From contig JAIOJM010000410.1 in NCBI GenBank assembly GCA_019911785.1, positions 1-8,084 on the forward strand: a stretch of 8,084 bases of DNA. Reading direction: 5' to 3'. The position numbers were made by a program, and so were the translations under genes. The stretch is from Sulfuricella sp. GTDB taxonomy: Bacteria > Pseudomonadota > Gammaproteobacteria > Burkholderiales > Sulfuricellaceae. How positions within the stretch are numbered: position 1 is the stretch's first letter; each line of letters begins with the position of its first letter. Positions 1 to 4,840 of this stretch are shown here, piece after piece. A model generated the notes under the pieces. The model was not told where the DNA came from, made no database searches, and worked only from the letters and a program-made list of their open reading frames with translations.

Positions 1-41
1 CCACCAGCGTGCGGATGCAATTGACATATTTGAGTTGTCAT
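1..41 (-). CDS. Possible 5' end of a gene running off the left edge
   Basis: On the minus strand an open frame starts at an ATG at 41-39 and reads MTTQICQLHPHAG to the window edge; a second ATG in another frame lies at 27-25. A GGAG lies 12 bases upstream of the first ATG, which is rather far for a ribosome binding site. A TGn-extended TATAAT (minus, 91-86) lies about 45 bases upstream. Only 13 residues are visible and I recognise no family. The promoter-like box is the main reason to suspect a gene here. It could equally be chance in AT-rich DNA. Confidence 0.2.
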   Translation of the reverse strand, partial: MTTQICQLHPHAG

Positions 42-85
42 GGTTATTTACAACTCCATATAGTTTCATATAAACAACATGTTGC

Positions 86-94
86 ATTATATCA
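86..94 (-). promoter_or_regulatory. Possible extended -10 promoter, leftward
   Basis: Read on the minus strand, the sequence contains TGATATAAT, a perfect TATAAT -10 hexamer with the upstream TG of an extended -10. No convincing -35 is present at 16-18 bases. A transcript from here would start near 79 and run left toward the possible gene start at 41. The surrounding DNA (about 20-115) is AT-rich, so chance matches are likely. Confidence 0.3.
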
Positions 95-167
95 TATGAC
101 AGCCGAAGATGTTTGAAAATCAATCTGACAAAGTAGAACTAGGCGGGGCCGGTGCTTAAAGGGAGGA

Positions 168-217
168 TTAGGTTTGTTGGGTTACGGCGCAAAAAGCCGC
201 GCCTAACCCAACCTACA
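168..217. repeat. Palindromic intergenic repeat (GTTGGGTTA...TAACCCAAC)
   Basis: The arms GTTGGGTTA (176-184) and TAACCCAAC (204-212) are perfect inverted repeats. An inner GGCGC/GCGCC stem and an AAAAAGCC loop complete a strong hairpin. The outer TTAGGTTT / ACCTACA bases extend it imperfectly. From memory, GTAGGTTGGGTTA-type palindromes are dispersed in many proteobacterial genomes. The element ends seven bases past the rarA stop. No T-tract follows the stem on the minus strand, so a 3'-end stabilising or REP-like role fits better than a classic terminator. Confidence 0.6.
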
Positions 218-223
218 TGTGAC

Positions 224-1534
224 TTATTTTTGTTTTGCCTTTTTATCCAGCTCCCGCAAATGCGCCAGTCGCTCGCCGATCTTGCCTTCCAGGCCGCGCG
301 GCGTGGGCCGGTAGAACTCGACCCGCGGCATTTCTTCCGGAAAATAATCCTCTCCCGCCGCATACGCCTCCGGCTCGTCATGGGCGTAGCGGTAGGCGTG
401 GCCGTAGCCCAGTTCCTTCATCAATTTGGTCGGCGCATTGCGCAGATGCAACGGCACCCCGCGGCTCTTGTCATTCTTCACGAAGGCGCGGGCGTTATTA
501 TACGCCACGTAGGCGGCATTGCTCTTGGGCGCCACCGCCATGTACAGCACGGCCTGTGCCAGAGTCAGCTCGCCTTCCGGGCTGCCCAGCCGCTCGTAAG
601 TTTCCACCGCATCCAGCGCCAGCCTGAGCGCTCGGGGGTCGGCCAGGCCGATGTCCTCGGTCGCCATGCGGATGATGCGGCGGCCAAGATATAGCGGGTC
701 GGCGCCCCCATCCAGCATGCGCACCAGCCAGTACAGCGCGGCATCGGGATTGGAGCCGCGCACCGACTTGTGCAGGGCGGAAATCTGGTCGTAAAATTCC
801 TCGCCGCCCTTGTCGAAGCGCCTGCCGCTCCGGGCCAGGGCGTTTCTGACCAGCGCCTCGTCAATATGCACTACATGGCCGGTTTCTGCCGCCGTTTTCA
901 TCTGCTCCAGCAAATTCAGCAGGCGTCGCGCGTCGCCGTCCGCGTAACCGATCAGCAGCGCTTTCGCCGCATCTTCGAAAATCAGGCCGTGCAGGGCGAT
1001 GCCCGCCGCCCGGTCGAACAGCTGCGCCAGTTCCTGCTCGGTCAATGCCTGCAGCACGTAGACTTGCGCGCGCGACAGCAGCGCGCTGTTCACTTCAAAC
1101 GAGGGGTTTTCGGTGGTAGCGCCGATGAAGGTCACCAGCCCCTGCTCCACGAACGGCAGGAACGCATCCTGCTGCGCCTTGTTGAAGCGATGCACCTCGT
1201 CGACGAACAGGATGGTGTGACGGCCATATTGCTGCAGGTTGAGCTGCGCCCGGTCGATCGCCTCGCGGATGTCCTTTACCCCGGAAAGCACCGCCGACAG
1301 GGCAATGAAATCGGCATCGAAGGCCTGGGCGGTAAGCCGGGCGATGGTGGTCTTGCCCACGCCCGGCGGGCCCCACAGGATCATGGAATGGAGCTTCTTC
1401 GATTCGAATGCCAGGCGCAGCGGTTTGCCGGGACCCAGCAAGTGGGACTGTCCAATCACCTCGTCCAGAGTCTGGGGACGCAACCGCTCGGCCAGGGGAG
1501 CACCGGGCGGAGCGGCGGAAAACAGATCAGTCAC
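224..1534 (-). CDS. rarA: Replication-associated recombination protein A (RarA/MgsA, AAA+ ATPase)
   Basis: This 436-residue protein matches the RarA/MgsA/WRNIP1 family, DNA-dependent AAA+ ATPases acting at stalled replication forks and related to clamp-loader subunits. Visible motifs are Walker A GPPGVGKT (55-62), Walker B LFVDEVH (99-105), the sensor 1 stretch [19 protein letters not shown] (128-146, with SR as candidate arginine finger), and sensor 2-like GDARRLLN (190-197). The C-terminal half is the family's tetramerisation domain. Length is normal for the family. The start is a GTG at 1534-1532 that overlaps the lolA end by eight bases, which suggests translational coupling; no strong ribosome binding site is visible. 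The lolA-rarA pair is common in proteobacteria. The usual downstream neighbour serS is absent; a palindromic repeat follows instead. Confidence 0.95.
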   Translation of the reverse strand: MTDLFSAAPPGAPLAERLRPQTLDEVIGQSHLLGPGKPLRLAFESKKLHSMILWGPPGVGKTTIARLTAQAFDADFIALSAVLSGVKDIREAIDRAQLNLQQYGRHTILFVDEVHRFNKAQQDAFLPFVEQGLVTFIGATTENPSFEVNSALLSRAQVYVLQALTEQELAQLFDRAAGIALHGLIFEDAAKALLIGYADGDARRLLNLLEQMKTAAETGHVVHIDEALVRNALARSGRRFDKGGEEFYDQISALHKSVRGSNPDAALYWLVRMLDGGADPLYLGRRIIRMATEDIGLADPRALRLALDAVETYERLGSPEGELTLAQAVLYMAVAPKSNAAYVAYNNARAFVKNDKSRGVPLHLRNAPTKLMKELGYGHAYRYAHDEPEAYAAGEDYFPEEMPRVEFYRPTPRGLEGKIGERLAHLRELDKKAKQK

Positions 1535-2159
1535 CGATCACGTCCACGCCCTTGGGCGGCACGAATTTGAACGCCTCGGGCGCAAGCTTCGGATTGCGCT
1601 CCAGGCCGGAAAACCGAATCACCGTGGTCTGGCCGAAATGGTCGCGCAATTCCATCACTTCGAGCCCCTTCTCGGAGAAACCCATGCGCATGCTCTCGAA
1701 GGTGCTCTCCTTGTCCTTCGGTATCGCCTCCAGCCATTCCATCGTGCCACGCTTGCCGATATCCTTCAGGTCGAAGTGTTTCTCGATCTCGTTGTTACCC
1801 GCCAGCAGAGCCGCAGGGCTCGAACCGAGAGCCCGGTCCATCTGCTTTACCGTGACCTGCTTGAGATCGACGTCGTACATCCACAGCTTGGCGCCATCGC
1901 CGACGATCAATTGCTCGTAAGGCTTTTCATAGACCCAGCGGAACTTGCCGGGGCGGGAAAACAGCATGGTGCCGCTCGACTCCTGCACCGTGGTCAGCTT
2001 TTTGTCGAGAACCAGCTGCTTGAAGTGCGCCCGGGCGGATTTGACTTCGGAAAGAAAGGTTTTGAGGCTGTCCAGCGACGAAGCGCTCGCCGGCAAGGAA
2101 AGCAGGCCGGCCATAGCCATATAGCCACTAAGCAATAATGTGCGGGAGAAATTTTTCAC
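1527..2159 (-). CDS. lolA: Outer-membrane lipoprotein carrier protein LolA
   Basis: LolA is the periplasmic chaperone that takes lipoproteins from the LolCDE transporter and hands them to LolB at the outer membrane. Supporting features are the conserved core FRWVYEKPYEQLIVGDG with KLWMYDVDLKQVTV after it, and a C-terminal region ending [11 protein letters not shown] chose the GTG start at 2159-2157 (210 residues): it has GAGG four bases upstream and gives a typical Sec signal peptide, MKNFSRTLLLSGYMAMAGLL followed by SLPASA, with cleavage about residue 25-26. The frame stays open to a TTG at 2201 and an ATG at 2186, but those starts lack a ribosome binding site and put 14 or 9 extra residues before the signal peptide. 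It overlaps rarA by eight bases. The usual upstream neighbour ftsK is missing; the abiE operon lies there instead. Confidence 0.92.
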   Translation of the reverse strand: MKNFSRTLLLSGYMAMAGLLSLPASASSLDSLKTFLSEVKSARAHFKQLVLDKKLTTVQESSGTMLFSRPGKFRWVYEKPYEQLIVGDGAKLWMYDVDLKQVTVKQMDRALGSSPAALLAGNNEIEKHFDLKDIGKRGTMEWLEAIPKDKESTFESMRMGFSEKGLEVMELRDHFGQTTVIRFSGLERNPKLAPEAFKFVPPKGVDVIGD

Positions 2160-2307
2160 AACGCCTCGTAAAGAGAAATTTAGCATCGGCCGGACAGACA
2201 ATCCGAGGAAGGCAAGGTTAGCAAACCATGCAGTTGGCGGGTAGCACAGGAGTCAGGCCTGCGAACTCTGCCGTGCGAATTCAGAACCTATTGTTTTTTG
2301 TCGGTGT

Positions 2308-2337
2308 ATTTTAGCAACATATATCCATTGGTGGCTA
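2308..2337 (-). promoter_or_regulatory. Candidate promoter for lolA-rarA
   Basis: On the minus strand TAAAAT (2313-2308) is preceded by TGC, an extended -10, with a four-of-six -35 match TAGCCA 18 bases further upstream, overlapping the abiEii stop. The transcript would start near 2301 and carry a leader of about 140 bases before the lolA GTG. The leader contains the small palindrome CAGGCCTG (2256-2263 region). No terminator was seen between abiEii and this site, so read-through from abiE into lolA is possible. Confidence 0.3.
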
Positions 2338-3270
2338 GATTTGCGCTGACAGGGTTTGCCACGACTCACCAGTTGGCCATATGGCGTTGAAGGCCAAGCC
2401 TTGAGCTGCCATTAAGGTCGGCGGCATCAAAAAATCGTGTAATGCAGTGACGGTGTCGGCAAGCGCCAGATTATCTGCGGGCAATGCATTCTTGCGTAGA
2501 AAGGCTTTCCACTGGGTCTGTTTCACCGCGTCACTGGCAAAAGCTTGGGTCAGGGCAAAAGGGGCTTCGGTAGGCAGGGGCGTGTTGCGCCGGGCAAAGG
2601 TAGCCTCGATGGCCTTAGCCAGAATGCGACCCTCAAAAGGAAATTTCCGCATGATGACCCAGATATCGTAAAAATCCTTCATGCGGCTGTTGGCAACGCC
2701 GAGCCACACCATGGCCTGAAATTTTTCAGCCACCACAGTGTAGACCGGATAAGCGCGTAGCTTAGGGGCGGCAAAGTCCAGCACAGTGGGGTAAGTAATC
2801 TCTTCTGGCGCAGGCGTGACGGCATCGCCGTAGCCAATATCAATTTGAATGGGAATAACGGCATTTTCCAACCGCGCTTCAAATAACACTCGCACACCCT
2901 GATACTCCTGATCCTCGCGGATTTCGATGGCACGCAGGGTGTCCGGGAGAAACTCCAAGCCATCTGGCTCCACGGGTTCCTGGCAAATGTTTTGGAAAAT
3001 TTTCACCAACTGTGGAAGCTCACTCGAACCGAATCCCAGCAGGTCAACGTCACGAGTGGGGCGATGAGGTTCTCCGCCCCACACCGCAAACAGCATGGCT
3101 CCTTTGAGCAAGAACTGGTTGTGGTATTCGGATTGTCCCAAGCGATACAAGAGGCGCTCCAGTGCATATCGGGTCAGCACCAGATCGAACGCCTCGCCAT
3201 CACGCTTGGAAATATTGAGCAGCCGTTGGCGCACAGAGGCGGCGAGATTGCGTGGTTGATCTACGCTCAT
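2335..3270 (-). CDS. abiEii: AbiEii-family nucleotidyltransferase toxin
   Basis: The 311-residue protein belongs to the AbiEii/AbiGii toxin family (DNA polymerase beta-like nucleotidyltransferase fold), first described as phage abortive-infection proteins; related MenA toxins modify tRNA acceptor ends. Visible motifs are KGAMLFAVWGGEPHRPTRDVDLL (56-78, split as KGAMLF and R-x-T-R-DVDL, with D74 and D76 as likely metal ligands), the later acidic strand QIDIG (D144), VAEKFQAMV (180-188), and the family signature RMKDFYDIW (196-204). No key residue looks missing, so the toxin is probably intact. The ATG at 3270 was chosen because ATGA overlaps the abiEi stop; a longer open frame upstream merely runs through abiEi in another frame. 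The substrate cannot be told from sequence. Confidence 0.9.
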   Translation of the reverse strand: MSVDQPRNLAASVRQRLLNISKRDGEAFDLVLTRYALERLLYRLGQSEYHNQFLLKGAMLFAVWGGEPHRPTRDVDLLGFGSSELPQLVKIFQNICQEPVEPDGLEFLPDTLRAIEIREDQEYQGVRVLFEARLENAVIPIQIDIGYGDAVTPAPEEITYPTVLDFAAPKLRAYPVYTVVAEKFQAMVWLGVANSRMKDFYDIWVIMRKFPFEGRILAKAIEATFARRNTPLPTEAPFALTQAFASDAVKQTQWKAFLRKNALPADNLALADTVTALHDFLMPPTLMAAQGLAFNAIWPTGESWQTLSAQI

Positions 3271-3869
3271 GGCAGTGTTTCCAGGTAGGGCCGCATCACG
3301 TTGGCTACCCGGCAAATTGTCGCATAGCGCCAGAGTTCGTCCATGGTGCATTTTCGGGCGCGCCAGCTTTCCCTCAGCGCTTCTACTGCAACGTCCAGGC
3401 CGATCTTGTTTCGGTACTTGAAACAATCGGCGATTGTCTTGGCGAGCGAGTAAATTTGTGTGGGTACGCCGTCTATCATATGCGTCTCTACGCCAGCCTG
3501 AAGTGCTTCTCCAGAAAAACGCACAATGCGTAGAGGCGTTTCCTTGGCGGCAGGCGCGCGCGCCTTATTGTCGATTGCCAGCCACACCTCAAATGGTGCT
3601 TGGGTGGTCACACCATGAAATCGTAGCGCCGAAAGCAGGCAAACCACACCATGAGGCACACACTTTGCCGCTTCGGCCAGGCTGTGATTGGTAGTGATGC
3701 TGCCATTGGCCAGCATATAAAGGCCGCGCCCCAAGCGCTGGAGCTTGCCCGCTTCGCATAGACGGGTAAGATACGCACGGGGAATGCGGTGGGGTTCCAG
3801 GTCTCGGGCGCGAATCACGCCGCCTTGCTTTGCGAGAGTCAGAACTTTGGCGGCTTTTGAGTTTTCCAT
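3267..3869 (-). CDS. abiEi: AbiEi-family antitoxin / transcriptional autorepressor
   Basis: This 200-residue protein has the AbiEi layout: an N-terminal winged helix-turn-helix (about residues 1-55, with GVIRARDLEPHRIPRAYLTR then LCEAGKLQRLGRGLYML) and a C-terminal antitoxin domain (HSLAEAAKCVPHGVVCLLSA, later YSLAKTIADCFKYRNK and VAVEALRES). In studied systems AbiEi counteracts AbiEii and represses its own operon by binding inverted repeats in the promoter. Here a large dyad (3873-3920) lies immediately upstream, fitting that model. It shares an ATGA overlap with abiEii, so the two should be translated together. The ATG at 3869 is the first in frame; no good Shine-Dalgarno precedes it and the predicted leader is only about 20 bases. 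The region looks less GC-rich than rarA or gltX, which suggests acquisition by transfer. Confidence 0.9.
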   Translation of the reverse strand: MENSKAAKVLTLAKQGGVIRARDLEPHRIPRAYLTRLCEAGKLQRLGRGLYMLANGSITTNHSLAEAAKCVPHGVVCLLSALRFHGVTTQAPFEVWLAIDNKARAPAAKETPLRIVRFSGEALQAGVETHMIDGVPTQIYSLAKTIADCFKYRNKIGLDVAVEALRESWRARKCTMDELWRYATICRVANVMRPYLETLP

Positions 3870-3872
3870 ATT

Positions 3873-3920
3873 TGATACATATCGTCGGTATTTGCTTATA
3901 ATTACCGACGTTCAGTATCA
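3873..3920. promoter_or_regulatory. Composite dyad operator overlapping the abiE promoter
   Basis: Two nested inverted repeats share one centre: TGATAC (3873-3878) with GTATCA (3915-3920), and CGTCGGTA (3883-3890) with TACCGACG (3903-3910). Each half-site therefore reads TGATAC-N4-CGTCGGTA, 18 bases, perfect in both halves apart from the N4, with a 12-base centre. The predicted abiE transcription start falls inside the dyad and its -35 abuts it. Binding of AbiEi here would block transcription. This is inferred from position and from known AbiEi autoregulation. Confidence 0.8.
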
Positions 3921-3926
3921 TGTCAA
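3898..3926 (-). promoter_or_regulatory. abiE operon promoter
   Basis: On the minus strand a perfect -35 TTGACA (3926-3921) is followed after 17 bases by AATTAT (3903-3898, four of six), or after 20 bases by TATAAG (3900-3895). Transcription would start near 3891. The -10 lies in the centre of the dyad. The plus strand also carries TATAAT at 3897-3902 with TTGATA (3872-3877) 19 bases upstream, so the site might fire in both directions. Confidence 0.5.
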
Positions 3927-4079
3927 TGGATATCTACAACCCGCCAGACATAGCAATAGCCGGAAAAATGCTCATATCATCAATGGGCTAACGTGTTACT
4001 ATTTTTCCAATAAATACAAACGAGTTACATAAAATCGCGCTTTTCCGAGTTTCCGACATCAATATTTTCAGCCCCCTGA

Positions 4080-4178
4080 TTACCCAAGTGGTACGATTTG
4101 ATGGGCGAGCTTAAACAGCAATTGCAGCAACAGACGAACACTTGGATGTTTTTTGCCTACGAATGGGAGGCTGTATGA
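4080..4178 (+). pseudogene. Probable 3' remnant of an unidentified gene
   Basis: An open frame without an upstream body runs from 4080 to a TGA at 4176-4178 and encodes LPKWYDLMGELKQQ then LQQQTNTWMFFAYEWEAV. The only ATG (4101) has no ribosome binding site. The stop overlaps the ATG of the DUF2130 remnant as ATGA, a typical operon junction, so this looks like the C-terminal tail of a larger gene once translated together with it. I do not recognise the family. The preceding 3921-4080 is AT-rich and shows no other gene remains. Confidence 0.4.
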
Positions 4179-4248
4179 CATAACCAACGATTATCTGCCC
4201 GAACTGTAAAGCGGAAATCAAGCTCAACGAATCGCTGGCGGCACCGTT
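4175..4248 (+). pseudogene. DUF2130-family gene, 5' remnant with nonsense codon 3
   Basis: A strong ribosome binding site GGGAGG (4165-4170) sits four bases before ATG 4175. The frame then reads M-T-stop-PTIICPNCKAEIKLNESLAA and PLIA. Intact DUF2130 proteins begin much like MTEPTIICPNCKTEIKLTES, with a CxxC zinc-binding knuckle, so GAA to TAA at codon 3 is the likely inactivating change. Recognisable similarity stops after about 25 residues, at the junction with DUF1016 sequence in a different frame. The function of DUF2130 proteins is not established. This copy cannot make a full protein. Confidence 0.75.
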
Positions 4249-4446
4249 GATCGCCGCTATGGGCGAGGTTATTCGGTGGACAACCTGGAGGCTTTCCGGC
4301 AGTTCTATCGCGAATACCCACGCCTGATTTCCGAGACGGCGCCTCGGAATTTGAGCCTTCCCACAATTTCCGAGACAGCGTCTCGGAAATCTACCGGGAC
4401 GGAATCCGCTGGCCCGTGGCAACCGGGCACGTTGAACCCGAATCTG
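4246..4446 (+). pseudogene. DUF1016/YhcG-family (PDDEXK nuclease-like) internal fragment
   Basis: In another frame from the DUF2130 piece, the sequence encodes VDRRYGRGYSVDNLEAFRQF then YREYPRLISETAPRNL, a second ISETASRKS, and W-Q-PGTLNPNL. This resembles the N-terminal domain of DUF1016 proteins (yGrGySvdNLe.fR.FY..YP, then a variable repeat, then a W-x-x-G-x-L-x-P-x-L stretch before the usual SWSHYR). The true start and the whole C-terminal PDDEXK nuclease domain are missing. DUF1016 genes often sit in restriction or defence loci. The frame is open but only because the fragment is short. Confidence 0.65.
4327..4390 (+). repeat. Two palindromic repeats inside the DUF1016 fragment
   Basis: Two copies of TTTCCGAGAC-N3-G-Y-CTCGGAA occur 39 bases (13 codons) apart. 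The second is a perfect hairpin: an 11-base arm ATTTCCGAGAC (4366-4376), loop AGC, and the complementary arm 4380-4390. The first (4327-4349) keeps the TTCCGAG/CTCGGAA arms. Both encode ISETA(P/S)R(N/K). Variable numbers of similar ISET/SRK units are, from memory, a feature of DUF1016 proteins. Confidence 0.75.
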
Positions 4447-4539
4447 GTGCCGCACGATGCGGTGGCGAGCAACGCAACGCTTGGGGTTTTGGTGAATCGA
4501 TTCGCCGTGCAGTATTTGCCGCTCGATCAGCAGGGATAA
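4447..4539 (+). pseudogene. Possible IS66 transposase scrap
   Basis: The reading frame of the DUF1016 fragment continues as VPHDAVASNATLGVLVNRF then AVQYLPLDQQG and stops at TAA 4537-4539. The normal DUF1016 continuation is not present. The pattern (small residues, TLxxxLVxxFAxxLPLxxQ) resembles the segment of IS66 TnpC just before the catalytic domain, usually ending in LPLYRQ. It is about 29 residues and the match is from memory, so it is tentative; it may be unrelated sequence that happens to be open. Confidence 0.3.
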
Positions 4540-4542
4540 ACT

Positions 4543-4559
4543 TCAGTAGTAGCTACTGA
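4543..4559. repeat. Small perfect inverted repeat
   Basis: TCAGTAG (4543-4549) and CTACTGA (4553-4559) form a seven-base stem with loop TAG, four bases past the end of the relic frame. No T-tract follows. It may be a weak transcript-end hairpin or chance. Confidence 0.4.
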
Positions 4560-4605
4560 GAAACCAGTCTCCCAAAAACGTCTCGAACTGGCGTACCCCA
4601 GAAAC

Positions 4606-4637
4606 AAAAATGGCCAAGGGTTTAACCTAAGCCATTT
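4606..4637 (-). terminator. Rho-independent terminator of tRNA-Val
   Basis: On the minus strand AAATGGC (4637-4631) pairs with GCCATTT (4614-4608), with further weak pairing inside, and a run of five T follows at the stem end (4610-4606). It begins eight bases past the tRNA-Val CCA, as expected for a single-tRNA transcript. Confidence 0.75.
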
Positions 4638-4644
4638 AGTTACT

Positions 4645-4719
4645 TGGTGGGCGGTGCGGGGTTCGAACCTGCGACCCCTGCCGTGTGAAGGCAGTGCTCT
4701 ACCACTGAGCTAACCGCCC
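4645..4719 (-). tRNA. tRNA-Val (anticodon CAC)
   Basis: The minus strand folds into a full cloverleaf. The acceptor stem is GGGCGGT/ACCGCCC, the D-arm TAGCTCAGTGGTAGAGC, and the anticodon stem CTGCC/GGCAG around loop TTCACAC (anticodon CAC at 4687-4685, reading GUG). The T-loop is TTCGAAC, with discriminator A and an encoded CCA (4647-4645). The T-stem GCAGG/CCCGC contains one A-C mismatch at positions 51-63. It is transcribed alone, divergently from gltX. Confidence 0.95.
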
Positions 4720-4732
4720 AAAAAGAGGCGCA

Positions 4733-4761
4733 ATTAGATCATATCGCCCGGAAAAGGTCAA
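4733..4761 (-). promoter_or_regulatory. tRNA-Val promoter
   Basis: On the minus strand TTGACC (4761-4756) lies 17 bases before TCTAAT (4738-4733), which carries an upstream TGA as an extended -10. A GC-rich TGCGCC discriminator follows, as is usual at stringently controlled stable-RNA promoters. The start would be near 4726, about six bases before the mature tRNA 5' end. Confidence 0.7.
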
Positions 4762-4784
4762 TAAATGAGCCCGCTCAATTTCTA

Positions 4785-4812
4785 TTAAGATTATCTGCGA
4801 TTGTCGTAAAAT
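4785..4812 (+). promoter_or_regulatory. Candidate gltX promoter
   Basis: TTAAGA (4785-4790, four of six) and TAAAAT (4807-4812, five of six) are 16 bases apart, giving a start near 4819 and a leader of roughly 22 bases. The leader lacks a Shine-Dalgarno sequence. The site is back to back with the tRNA-Val promoter. Confidence 0.35.
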
Positions 4813-4840
4813 AGGCGCTTTTATCCCACTGTAAAATAAC

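Noticed and set aside
35..64. Rightward promoter TTGTCA-N18-TATAGT
   Set aside because: A good hexamer pair, but it lies in AT-rich DNA and leads only into the antisense strand of rarA with no gene.
152..2138. Long plus-strand open frames opposite rarA and lolA (152-694, 770-1570, 1239-2138)
   Set aside because: They are antisense to well-supported genes, lack ribosome sites and recognisable domains, and are explained by the high GC content.
2335..3426. Longer AbiEii with 52 extra N-terminal residues
   Set aside because: The extension overlaps abiEi in another frame and lacks homology; the ATGA overlap at 3270 is the normal abiE arrangement.
2200..4655. Integration at the tRNA-Val 3' end with a matching direct repeat bounding an island
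   Set aside because: No convincing repeat of the tRNA 3' end was found near lolA or elsewhere in the window (only TTGGTGG, seven bases, near 2327), and no integrase is present.
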